A stretch of DNA of 10,753 bases. It comes from Bacteroidota bacterium. GTDB taxonomy: Bacteria > Bacteroidota > Bacteroidia > Cytophagales > Cyclobacteriaceae. A program made the translations under genes and the position numbers. Positions 1 through 6,882 of this stretch are shown here, piece by piece. A model generated the notes under the pieces. That model searched no databases. It saw only the letters and a list, made by a program, of their open reading frames with translations, and was not told where the DNA came from. Every line of letters starts with the position of its first letter. Position 1 is the stretch's first letter. The stretch lies in NCBI GenBank assembly GCA_024643595.1, contig JAHEMS010000081.1:1-10753 (forward strand). The letters run 5' to 3'.

Positions 1-1
1 C

Positions 2-256
2 AAAGCCCTACGTGAAGTTTATCGAATTTCCGCCAAACCAATTATTGCTTCGCTGTACAAAGACATACTCGGCGTTCCTGCTTTGTTTGATCAATCTCTT
101 TTTGCAGCTCTAATGAAAATAAAAGATACTCAGGGCGCAAAAGCAGTAATTGAAAGTAACCCTGATAAAGTAGAGATGATCGACTGGGCAGATGGACAAT
201 TTGATATTGATACGCCTGATGATTTAAAATTGCTGAACTCATTCCCTGAATCCTAA
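2..256 (+). CDS. MobA/MocA-like molybdenum cofactor nucleotidyltransferase, C-terminal part (5' end outside window)
   Basis: This is the last 84 codons of a gene that begins before the window; the frame is open from base 2 and stops at TAA 254-256. The fragment reads as the C-terminal half of an NTP-transferase (MobA-like, NTP_transf_3 fold) of the kind that transfers CMP or GMP to molybdopterin. Visible hallmarks are IIASLYKDILGVPALFD (visible residues 14-30), matching the family's substrate-loop region in which a small-G-x-P segment is followed by an aromatic residue, then a GAKAVI helix segment, and the closing FDIDTPDDL (67-75). The DIDTP signature is typical of MocA-type CTP:molybdopterin cytidylyltransferases, which serve xanthine-dehydrogenase-like enzymes. 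The N-terminal nucleotide-binding loop is outside the window, so CTP versus GTP specificity cannot be judged. The next gene starts 66 bases downstream; no clear hairpin terminator is visible between them. Confidence 0.82.
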   Translation, partial: KALREVYRISAKPIIASLYKDILGVPALFDQSLFAALMKIKDTQGAKAVIESNPDKVEMIDWADGQFDIDTPDDLKLLNSFPES

Positions 257-310
257 ATTCACAGACCACAATAAGTGTTTGAATACCATTTTAAATCCAT
301 AACATCCTCC

Positions 311-318
311 TAACTTTA
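311..318 (+). promoter_or_regulatory. possible Bacteroidota -7 box (TAACTTTA) of the WG-repeat gene
   Basis: TAACTTTA matches the Bacteroidota -7 consensus TAnnTTTG at all but the last base. It ends only four bases before ATG 323, so if it is used the transcript would start at or next to the start codon, giving a leaderless or nearly leaderless mRNA. A TTTG at 278-281 is too far upstream (29 bases) to be a standard -33 element, which lowers confidence. Confidence 0.3.
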
Positions 319-322
319 CGTG

Positions 323-2431
323 ATGAAGTGGGCGGTTCTAATTTTTTTTGTTTTTTCATTTTTAGTTACTCAAGCTGATTACCTGATCTTTTCCAATAAT
401 GGCAAAATGGGTATTAAGGATGAGCAGGGGCAGGTCGTAATTCCACCTTCATTCGATGCGCTAGGTTGGTCGGATGGAAGTTTTTCTGTGATTGGGAATG
501 TAACTGGATACAGGTTAAATAATCACTGGGGTATTCTAAACCTCAAGAATGAATTCCTTACCTCTGCCGATTTTGAGTCGTTAGTCTATGCCGGTGCGGA
601 TAATATTATCGCCAGAAAAAAAATCAATCAGGTCAAGGTTAAAACTGGTTGTCTCAACCTCCACGGTGAAATTAAAATACCCTTTCAGTATGAAGGGATC
701 AATATTTATGGCTTACGTGCCATTGTGTTCAATTTTGATAACGCAAAATATGTATACGGACTCATTGACCTGCAAAATCATGTATTGATTCCACTTCGTT
801 ACAAAAATATTTATCCCCTGGGAACACTACGCTATGCCGTTGAAAACGAATCTGGCAAGATTGCTCTTCATGGCGAAGACGGAAAACCAATTACCGACTT
901 TCTAATTGACAGCATCTCTTCATTTCATGACAGTAAAGCCATTATTTACCAAAATCTGAGGCAAGGATTAATTGATCGTGATGGTGTTATTAAATTGAAA
1001 CCTGTCTATCGTTCAATAAAAATTGAAGGGGGCAACAGGGTAAAAGTTCAGGCTCCTCATGAATGGTTGTTCATCACTGAAAAAAATGAAATCGTGAATC
1101 ATTACTCGGCAGATGAACTCATGCCCGTGGACGAGGACCTATTCATAATTAATACATCAAATAAGTACGGACTGATTGACACCAACCTTAAATTGCTTTG
1201 CCCTGTTCAATATGATCAACTAACCCCCATTGGCAATAATTTATATCTGGCCCGGTTATCCGAAAAGATGGGCGTTATTAATGCTGATGATTCTGTTTCA
1301 ATTCCTTTTATTTATGACTCGCTACACGCTCATAAAGATGCTTTGCGGGCATACCGGAAAATTGAAGGGTGGTCGCTGATTGATCGGAATAATAATACCC
1401 TCACACAAAAAAATTACGATTGGGTTAGTGCTCAGAGTAGTAATCTTTTTCCTGTTATAAATAATCATTATTGGGGTGCCTTATCAATTACTGGTGAGGA
1501 GATTATTCATTGCGTGTATGACTCATTAGTTGAAATTACTCCTGATTTGCTGGTCGTGAAATTCAAAAATCAATACGGCATAATTAATACCCATGGAAAT
1601 TGGATCATCGCCCCGCAGCTGATACCGATGCACCTGATTAACAATGTTCTTTATTCGCAAAAAGAATCACAAAATATCTTTTTGAAGAATTTTAAGCGTG
1701 AAATTATTTACTTCACCGATAACCATTTAGAATTTAAAGAGAATTTCTTTGTGGAGTACCTACAGGATGGAACTGAAAAAACAGTTGACTATCTGGGCCG
1801 AACTGTGAGTCGGACGAGTCCTGCTGTTGTAGGTAATGTAGAGCTTATCTTTCAATCCAGCGAAGGATTAAGGGGGGTCAAGCGAGATGGCAAATTTGGT
1901 TTTATTGATGAACGCGGTCGACTTAGAATAGCAAACCGCTACGATGACATTGGGGAATTTCATGAGGGATTAGCAGCATTCAAACTCATTGGAAAATGGG
2001 GTTTTATTAACTCTTCCGATCAAGTGATTATCAATCCTAATTACGAAAAGGTAAGTCATTTTGTGAACGGGCTTGCTATTGCTTACCGAAATGGCAAATC
2101 TGGTGTCATTGATAAAAAAGGGAAACCGGTCTTAAGCTTTCAATATGATTCAATACATTTCTTACCCAACAAAAAATATCTTCTTTTTGCCGGAGGTCGA
2201 TCCGGTCTGGCTGATGAGAATGGTTTAATTCTAATTGATTCTCGGTTTGATTATCTGGCTGAATTGAGAAATGGACTTGTTGTTGTGGGAAATGATGGAA
2301 AGTTTGGAGCCTTAACGACAACAGGACTTAATGTAATTCCCATTACATATGATAAGCTTACCTTCGATAAAAAGCATAATCAGTTTCTCGCGCTCAAAAG
2401 ATCTGAATGGATAGAGGTGGACATAAAATAA
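323..2431 (+). CDS. exported WG-repeat protein, about 18 degenerate repeats
   Basis: This is a 702-residue protein starting at ATG 323; the overlapping GTG at 320 is an alternative start that adds one residue. Residues 1-18 (MKWAVLIFFVFSFLVTQA) look like a Sec signal peptide, so it should be periplasmic or surface-exposed. The rest is a tandem array of WG (KWG) beta-repeats with a period of about 30-50 residues. Each has the form xWG-hydrophobic-I-D/N-x2-G-x-hydrophobic-IPxxYDxI, for example near the start (GKMGIKDEQGQVVIPPSFD) and in the last quarter (GKFGFIDERGRLRIANRYD, GKWGFINSSDQVIINPNYE). I count about 18 repeats. Those in the middle have lost the WG or the Pro-Tyr-Asp end, while the last five are well kept. 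There is no enzymatic domain. WG repeats are common in Bacteroidota and are presumed to be binding scaffolds; the ligand is unknown. It appears monocistronic, with its own terminator, and faces floA. Confidence 0.88.
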   Translation: MKWAVLIFFVFSFLVTQADYLIFSNNGKMGIKDEQGQVVIPPSFDALGWSDGSFSVIGNVTGYRLNNHWGILNLKNEFLTSADFESLVYAGADNIIARKKINQVKVKTGCLNLHGEIKIPFQYEGINIYGLRAIVFNFDNAKYVYGLIDLQNHVLIPLRYKNIYPLGTLRYAVENESGKIALHGEDGKPITDFLIDSISSFHDSKAIIYQNLRQGLIDRDGVIKLKPVYRSIKIEGGNRVKVQAPHEWLFITEKNEIVNHYSADELMPVDEDLFIINTSNKYGLIDTNLKLLCPVQYDQLTPIGNNLYLARLSEKMGVINADDSVSIPFIYDSLHAHKDALRAYRKIEGWSLIDRNNNTLTQKNYDWVSAQSSNLFPVINNHYWGALSITGEEIIHCVYDSLVEITPDLLVVKFKNQYGIINTHGNWIIAPQLIPMHLINNVLYSQKESQNIFLKNFKREIIYFTDNHLEFKENFFVEYLQDGTEKTVDYLGRTVSRTSPAVVGNVELIFQSSEGLRGVKRDGKFGFIDERGRLRIANRYDDIGEFHEGLAAFKLIGKWGFINSSDQVIINPNYEKVSHFVNGLAIAYRNGKSGVIDKKGKPVLSFQYDSIHFLPNKKYLLFAGGRSGLADENGLILIDSRFDYLAELRNGLVVVGNDGKFGALTTTGLNVIPITYDKLTFDKKHNQFLALKRSEWIEVDIK

Positions 2432-2461
2432 TAATAGGCCTTTCGGCCTATTATTATTTTA
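2424..2461. terminator. bidirectional hairpin terminator between the WG-repeat gene and floA
   Basis: A perfect 17-bp stem (2424-2440 pairing with 2445-2461) closes on a 4-base TTTC loop. The core is AGGCC/GGCCT and the outer stem alternates A and T. On the plus strand the hairpin runs into TTATTATTTTAATTT; on the minus strand the mirror-image T-rich run follows. It lies between two convergent genes and so can serve both. The left arm contains the TAA stop codon (2429-2431) of the WG-repeat gene. Confidence 0.9.
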
Positions 2462-2475
2462 ATTTGGTAATCCAG

Positions 2476-3465
2476 TTATTTTGTTTCCGTGTTTTTGCCT
2501 GATCCTGCATCTTTACCAGAAATAGACTGACGCATCTCTGTATCGGCCTGCACGTTTTGCATTTTGTAGTAATCCATTACCCCTAGATTACCATTAACAA
2601 ATGCCTGAGCAATTGCTTTTGGAATTTCTGCCTCCGCTTGAATTACATTTGCTCTCGCTTCCTGAGCTTTAGCAATCATCTCCTGCTCTAATGCTACAGC
2701 CATTGCTCGGCGCTCTTCTGCCCTTGCTTCTGCCACTCTTAAATCAGCCGCAGCCTGGTCCGTTTGAAGCTTTGCCCCAATGTTAGCCCCTACATCAACA
2801 TCAGCAATATCGATAGAGAGGATTTCAAATGCTGTACCCGCATCTAGGCCTCTTGACAAAACTAACTTTGAAATCTTATCTGGATTGGCAAGCACTTCCT
2901 TGTGCGAAAGAGCAGAACCAATTGAAGTAACAATGCCTTCACCCACTCGAGCTAAAATAGTTTCCTCACCGGCACCCCCCACTAACTGTGCAAGACTTGC
3001 ACGCACTGTAACACGGGCTACGGCAATCAACTGAATACCATCCGCTGCCACAGCGGCAACTTTGGGGGTATTTATTACCTTCGGATTAACCGATATCTGC
3101 ACCGCTTCAAACACGTCACGACCAGCCAGGTTTATTGCGGTAGCCTGTTTGAAACTCAAACTAATGTTTGCTTTTTCAGCAGAAATCAATGCTCGAATTA
3201 CGTTTGGCACGTCACCTCCAGCCAAATAGTGAGTTTCTAATTCACGTGTAGTAACTATCAGACCAGCTTTGGTTGCCGTAATTAATGAGTTTACGATAAT
3301 GCCTGGCGGAACTTTCCTGATTCGCATCCCTATTAACTCACCAATGGTAACTCGTACCCCAGCAAAAATTGCAGTAATCCACAATCCAACGGGAACGAAA
3401 TACATGAACATGAAAAAACCAACGATGCTGACAAAAACAATAAAAATGAATGGTAAGCCTTCCAT
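2476..3465 (-). CDS. floA: flotillin-like protein FloA
   Basis: The 329-residue protein matches the usual length of the FloA (YqfA) family, about 330 residues. An N-terminal hydrophobic hairpin (about residues 4-36) anchors it in the cytoplasmic membrane. It is followed by the SPFH/PHB-like region (GVRVTIGELIGMRIRKVPPG, 36-55, through about 235), including the conserved DGIQLIAVARVTVRA and VGGAGEETILARVGEGIV segments. A coiled-coil Ala/Glu-rich stretch with repeated EA/AE pairs (about 238-283) is the flotillin oligomerisation signature. The tail is short, polar and low in complexity. FloA homologues organise membrane microdomains and affect fluidity, secretion and signalling. The gene lies four bases after the NfeD stop codon, so the two are co-transcribed and its ribosome-binding site must lie inside the end of the NfeD gene. 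The start is ATG 3463-3465. Confidence 0.96.
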   Translation of the reverse strand: MEGLPFIFIVFVSIVGFFMFMYFVPVGLWITAIFAGVRVTIGELIGMRIRKVPPGIIVNSLITATKAGLIVTTRELETHYLAGGDVPNVIRALISAEKANISLSFKQATAINLAGRDVFEAVQISVNPKVINTPKVAAVAADGIQLIAVARVTVRASLAQLVGGAGEETILARVGEGIVTSIGSALSHKEVLANPDKISKLVLSRGLDAGTAFEILSIDIADVDVGANIGAKLQTDQAAADLRVAEARAEERRAMAVALEQEMIAKAQEARANVIQAEAEIPKAIAQAFVNGNLGVMDYYKMQNVQADTEMRQSISGKDAGSGKNTETK

Positions 3466-3469
3466 AGTA

Positions 3470-3940
3470 TTAAATTATAGGTTCTACGATTATTTGAGTT
3501 GATACAATTCTAATTACTCTGATTTTACTTCCACTATCCAGATATGCTCCCAACGTTTTTACTTCATAAAGTTTATTATTGATCTCTGCTTTTCCAACCG
3601 GTCTTAAAGCTGAAATAGCATGGCCTTCAGAACCAACCAATAATGAATCTAATTCGCCTTCATTCACTTTACTATTGCTGGAAGATTTCAATGAAAAACG
3701 GCTCCAAACATTTGCTTTAAATGAATAATATAAAATAAGTCCTGAGGCCACTGAACTTACTCCAACTGTTGTCCAACCTGTTTCGCTTCCGAAATAATTG
3801 AAACTTAACCCAATTCCTAAGGATAAAAAAACAAATCCAACAATACCTACCAGCGTGGTTCCTGGCACAAATATAATTTCAGCTATAATTAAGAAAAGGC
3901 CAAAAATAATAAGTGAAATAACCGTTATCCATTCAACCAT
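3470..3940 (-). CDS. short NfeD-family membrane protein, FloA partner
   Basis: The protein has 156 residues. Two to three hydrophobic segments (about residues 5-47 and 57-73) are followed by a Ser/Lys linker and a C-terminal OB-fold NfeD domain (about 102-155: VGSEGHAISALRPVGKAEI onward, with G-x-V/A and a closing II-V-E-P). It lacks the N-terminal ClpP-like serine protease domain of the long NfeD forms, so it is the short, non-proteolytic type. NfeD proteins are nearly always encoded beside flotillin or stomatin-family genes, and here floA follows four bases downstream. The likely role is a membrane accessory that works with FloA. Upstream, TACCTTTA on the minus strand (3982-3989) resembles a -7 element 41 bases from the ATG, but no matching -33 element is seen. 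Read-through from proS, 79 bases upstream, is also possible because no strong terminator lies between them. Confidence 0.9.
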   Translation of the reverse strand: MVEWITVISLIIFGLFLIIAEIIFVPGTTLVGIVGFVFLSLGIGLSFNYFGSETGWTTVGVSSVASGLILYYSFKANVWSRFSLKSSSNSKVNEGELDSLLVGSEGHAISALRPVGKAEINNKLYEVKTLGAYLDSGSKIRVIRIVSTQIIVEPII

Positions 3941-4019
3941 ATAATTTCAAAGGATCAATTTTAAAATAAGGACAATGCTTTTAAAGGTAATTAAAATTTC
4001 AAGTCTTCGAATTTATATT

Positions 4020-5498
4020 TTAATAGGCCCTCGCAAACAACACCCTTCTTGCAGAAGGTTTCCCGGAATATATGCAACTTCCAGTCTCCTCAACTGCATC
4101 AAGAGGTATACAACGGATAGTCGCTTTGGTTTCTTCTTTAATAGCAGCTTCCGTTTCAGCAGTGCCATCCCAATGGGCTTCCACAAATCCCCCCTTTTCA
4201 TCCAAAACCTTCTTTAACTCAGCGTAAGTTTCTACGCGGGTGGTTTTCTCGCTTCTAAAGGCCAACGCTTTTTGATAAATATTCTCCTGAATTCTATCCA
4301 GCAAACCAGGAATTTCACTGGCAATGGTTTCCATCATCATCACTTGCTTTTCCTTTGTATCTCTGCGGGCCACCTCCACTGTTTTATTATCCAGATCGCG
4401 TGGACCAATGGCAATACGAACTGGGACTCCTTTCAACTCCCATTCAGCAAATTTGAACCCTGGTTTGTGGGTTTCTCTATTATCAAACTTAACGGCATAG
4501 CCCTTTGATCTCAGCTCTTTTGAAATTATGTCAGCTTGCTCGGAAATTTTCATTAGCTCAACTTCATTCTTGAAAATAGGAACAATAACCACATGAATCG
4601 GAGCTAGTTTGGGTGGTAAGACGAGTCCATCATCATCAGAATGGGCCATGATTAATGCACCCATTAATCGGGTGCTTACTCCCCATGAAGTACCCCATAC
4701 CATCTCCATTTTACCTTCTTTGTTGGTAAACTGAACATCAAATGCCTTTGCAAAATTCTGCCCTAAAAAATGCGAAGTTCCCGCTTGAAGGGCTTTGCCA
4801 TCCTGCATCATCGATTCAATGCAATAGGTATCAATCGCGCCAGGAAACCGCTCACCTTCTGATTTCTTTCCTTTGATCACCGGCATTGCCATAAATGTTT
4901 CTGCAAACTCGGCGTAAACATCCAGCATCTTCTCGGTTTCTTTTATTGCTTCAAAAGCAGTGGCATGTGCGGTGTGGCCTTCCTGCCACAAAAATTCCGC
5001 AGTTCGTAAAAAAAGGCGGGTACGCATCTCCCAGCGAACTACATTAGCCCATTGGTTAATCAGTAATGGCAAGTCGCGATAGGATTGAATCCATTTTTTA
5101 TAGGTACTCCAGATTATCGCCTCGCTCGTAGGCCTCACTACCAGTTCCTCCTCTAACTTTGCTGTCGGATCTACCATTAATTTTCCTTTATTATTTGGAT
5201 CATTCTTAAGCCTGTAATGGGTTACAATAGCACATTCTTTTGCAAATCCCTCAGCATTTTTTTCTTCAGCCTCAAACATACTTTTAGGCACAAAAAGGGG
5301 GAAGTAGGCATTTTCATGCCCGGTATCCTTAAACATTTTATCCAAGGCCTGTTGCATCTTTTCCCAAATGCTATAGCCATAAGGTTTAATAACCATACAA
5401 CCCCGAACATCTGAATTTTCGGCTAAATCAGCCTTTTTTACAAGGTCAATGTACCATTGTGAGTAATCTTCGCCTCGACTTGTAATCTGTTTCCCCAT
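4020..5498 (-). CDS. proS: prolyl-tRNA synthetase, archaeal/eukaryotic type
   Basis: This class II synthetase joins L-proline to tRNA-Pro using ATP in the cytoplasm. It has 492 residues, the compact ProS type 3 form, without the editing (INS) domain inserted between motifs 2 and 3 in the roughly 570-residue bacterial type. Visible elements are VVRPTSEAII (120-129), class II motif 2 (RWEMRTRLFLRTAEFLWQEG, 155-174), the proline pocket QAGTSHFLGQNF (238-249), and motif 3 (GTSWGVSTRLMGALIMAHSD, 269-288). The HGTP anticodon-binding domain starts at PIHVVIVPIF (300-309). The C-terminal domain ends in the characteristic FARAY with a terminal tyrosine. That last domain keeps only two cysteines in its C-terminal part (463 and 475), fewer than the four of zinc-binding homologues. 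The start is ATG 5496-5498, with MGKQITSRGEDYSQWY being the expected N-terminus. It is transcribed divergently from the low-complexity protein gene. Confidence 0.97.
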   Translation of the reverse strand: MGKQITSRGEDYSQWYIDLVKKADLAENSDVRGCMVIKPYGYSIWEKMQQALDKMFKDTGHENAYFPLFVPKSMFEAEEKNAEGFAKECAIVTHYRLKNDPNNKGKLMVDPTAKLEEELVVRPTSEAIIWSTYKKWIQSYRDLPLLINQWANVVRWEMRTRLFLRTAEFLWQEGHTAHATAFEAIKETEKMLDVYAEFAETFMAMPVIKGKKSEGERFPGAIDTYCIESMMQDGKALQAGTSHFLGQNFAKAFDVQFTNKEGKMEMVWGTSWGVSTRLMGALIMAHSDDDGLVLPPKLAPIHVVIVPIFKNEVELMKISEQADIISKELRSKGYAVKFDNRETHKPGFKFAEWELKGVPVRIAIGPRDLDNKTVEVARRDTKEKQVMMMETIASEIPGLLDRIQENIYQKALAFRSEKTTRVETYAELKKVLDEKGGFVEAHWDGTAETEAAIKEETKATIRCIPLDAVEETGSCIYSGKPSARRVLFARAY

Positions 5499-5521
5499 TG
5501 AGATTCTATCTAATTATTTTG

Positions 5522-5529
5522 TAACTTTG
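5522..5529 (+). promoter_or_regulatory. candidate -7 box (TAACTTTG) for the low-complexity protein / FadL-like operon
   Basis: TAACTTTG is an exact match to the Bacteroidota -7 consensus TAnnTTTG. A TTG at 5498-5500, 21 bases upstream, could be the -33 element; it overlaps the proS start codon. If used, it would give a 5' leader of about 180 bases before ATG 5717. In the 5499-5716 gap I see no riboswitch-like or strong hairpin structure, only an AT-rich leader. A short direct repeat of TGGCA around 5592-5604 is the only other pattern. Confidence 0.4.
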
Positions 5530-5539
5530 ATAAGTCCGG

Positions 5540-5547
5540 TAAATATA
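5540..5547 (-). promoter_or_regulatory. possible -7 box of proS (TATATTTA on the minus strand)
   Basis: Read on the minus strand, the sequence is TATATTTA, which matches TAnnTTTG except at the last base and lies 41 bases upstream of the proS ATG. I see no TTTG at the expected -33 distance. It sits within 20 bases of the plus-strand TAACTTTG, so this would be a compact back-to-back divergent promoter. Confidence 0.25.
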
Positions 5548-5716
5548 GAGCAGGATTACGAGTCTGACCTTTGTTCTCGATAAATTTTAAATGGCAAAAT
5601 GGCATAACTACCAATAACCCTAATGCATCAAATGCCCTTTTTTTGCGTTAAAATTGTTGAGTGATTGTATTACTGATTGATCTTGAAAATTGAATATTGC
5701 ATTAAACTTAAATAAT

Positions 5717-6853
5717 ATGAAAATCAGGACCGCTTTATTGAGTCTTTTGATTGTTTCGGTTTCTTCGGCCGCATCAGCACAATTGGAGCAAGATGATATG
5801 TATTTCACCTCAAAGGACAGAGCCAAATTACAGGCATCCAGACCAATGACGATGAATACCATTTCTTCGGAACACGAAGTTGCTACCGCCATCAATCCAA
5901 CAGATAGCTATTCTGCACGGAATGTGAATCCGGAATATATTTCACAAAGTAAAGTTGGCTCCAATTCAAATGAGGTTGCCCCCTACTTTATCCCGGATTA
6001 TACACCAAAATCCGTGAATCAAGGTCTTAACAGTAATATGTCATCCTATTCAAATTACAATAACCTGGCCTATTCCGGAGCTGCTGGCAGTTATAATATG
6101 AACCGATATTATTATGGTATGTCATCTATGTATGGCAATCCTTATGGAAGCGGCTATAATCCTTCCATGTATATGAACATGTATGATCCGTTTGCCTATA
6201 GATATAATAACTATGGCTTTGGAATGGGTAGTTATTATTCATACGGCATTTATAATTCTTATAATCCATATAATTACTCCTTTATGTTGGGTGGTGGTGG
6301 CCCTCAATTCGGTTGGAATTCTTACTATAATATGGGCTATGGCATGGGCTACAACTATTATCCACGAACCATTATTGTGCTTAACGACAACAATCGAAAC
6401 AACAATGTAGTCTATGGTAAACGGGCTTCACGCAGCAGTGATATTAACAATAATGTCGTTACCTATGACGGCAGAAATTCCGGTATGGTAACTACCACTG
6501 ATGCTCAAGGTAGAGCTCGTGGTTCAAGTGGACGAGTTTCAAGCAATGGGAATTCAGGTGCTTATTATCAGCCAGGCTGGCGAACTAATGTAGCAACCAA
6601 TTCTACAGAAAGATCTAGTTGGAGTAATTCTGGGCGATCCGGTGGCAATAATAATGCTGGGTTCAGATCAAATTCTGGATATGTAAATCGTAGTAATAGT
6701 TCCTCTTCCTTTAGTCAAGGAGGTTCACGATCTTCAGGTTATAGTGGCGGTAGCAGTAGCGGTTTCTCAAGCGGAGGTGGTGCTAGTAGAAGCAGTGGCG
6801 GTAGTGTTGGCGGAGGACAATCTTCATCAGGAGCAAGTCGCGGTAGAAACTAA
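5717..6853 (+). CDS. secreted low-complexity protein: Tyr/Asn/Met-rich middle, Ser/Gly/Arg-rich tail
   Basis: I do not recognise a family. Starting at ATG 5717 gives 378 residues. The in-frame TTG at 5690 would add nine residues before a perfect signal peptide and is rejected. Residues 1-21 (MKIRTALLSLLIVSVSSAASA, ending in the Ala-x-Ala cleavage motif) form a Sec signal peptide. Residues 22-100 are ordinary polar sequence. Residues 111-220 are very rich in aromatics: I count 28 tyrosines and 10 methionines in 110 residues, mixed with Asn, Gly and Ser, with motifs such as MGYGMGYNYY. A short ordered-looking piece (TIIVLND, 218-224) follows. The tail 301-378 has 29 Ser and 21 Gly in 78 residues, seven Arg and no Asp, Glu or Lys. 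This resembles silk, adhesive or prion-like sequences; no enzymatic motif is visible. It lies 29 bases before an OmpP1/FadL-like gene on the same strand, so the two are probably one operon. A structural or adhesive envelope role is inference. Confidence 0.8.
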   Translation: MKIRTALLSLLIVSVSSAASAQLEQDDMYFTSKDRAKLQASRPMTMNTISSEHEVATAINPTDSYSARNVNPEYISQSKVGSNSNEVAPYFIPDYTPKSVNQGLNSNMSSYSNYNNLAYSGAAGSYNMNRYYYGMSSMYGNPYGSGYNPSMYMNMYDPFAYRYNNYGFGMGSYYSYGIYNSYNPYNYSFMLGGGGPQFGWNSYYNMGYGMGYNYYPRTIIVLNDNNRNNNVVYGKRASRSSDINNNVVTYDGRNSGMVTTTDAQGRARGSSGRVSSNGNSGAYYQPGWRTNVATNSTERSSWSNSGRSGGNNNAGFRSNSGYVNRSNSSSSFSQGGSRSSGYSGGSSSGFSSGGGASRSSGGSVGGGQSSSGASRGRN

Positions 6854-6882
6854 CACATAGAAACACTTAAAGATTTATTGGC

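Noticed and set aside
42..269. Minus-strand open frame of 75 codons opposite the MobA-like end
   Set aside because: The plus strand has a clear family match over the same bases; the minus-strand frame has no recognisable motif and looks like an antisense shadow.
2780..3034. Plus-strand open frame inside floA
   Set aside because: It is the complement of a highly conserved floA region; its composition simply mirrors the Ala/Val-rich codons and there is no start context.
3941..4019. Terminator between proS and the NfeD gene
   Set aside because: Only weak, mismatched AT-rich inverted repeats (around 4000-4018) are present; no GC-stem plus T-run.
5222..5410. Alternative minus-strand frame of 62 codons inside proS
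   Set aside because: It lies entirely within the conserved N-terminal ProRS catalytic region and has no family similarity.
5590..5606. Short direct repeat around TGGCA in the proS upstream region
   Set aside because: Too short and AT-rich; not distinguishable from chance and not placed at a promoter box.
5690..5716. TTG start nine codons upstream for the low-complexity secreted protein
   Set aside because: ATG 5717 starts directly at a standard signal peptide (MKIRTALLSL); the extension would put polar residues in front of it.
6050..6380. DNA-level tandem repeat in the Tyr-rich coding region
   Set aside because: The repetition is compositional (TAT, AAT, GGC codons) without a fixed period, so it reflects amino-acid bias rather than a satellite.
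6183..6410. Overlapping plus-strand frame of 75 codons in the Tyr-rich region
   Set aside because: It is Ile/Thr/Trp-rich because TAT/AAT/GGT codons are read out of frame; no start signal and no independent support.
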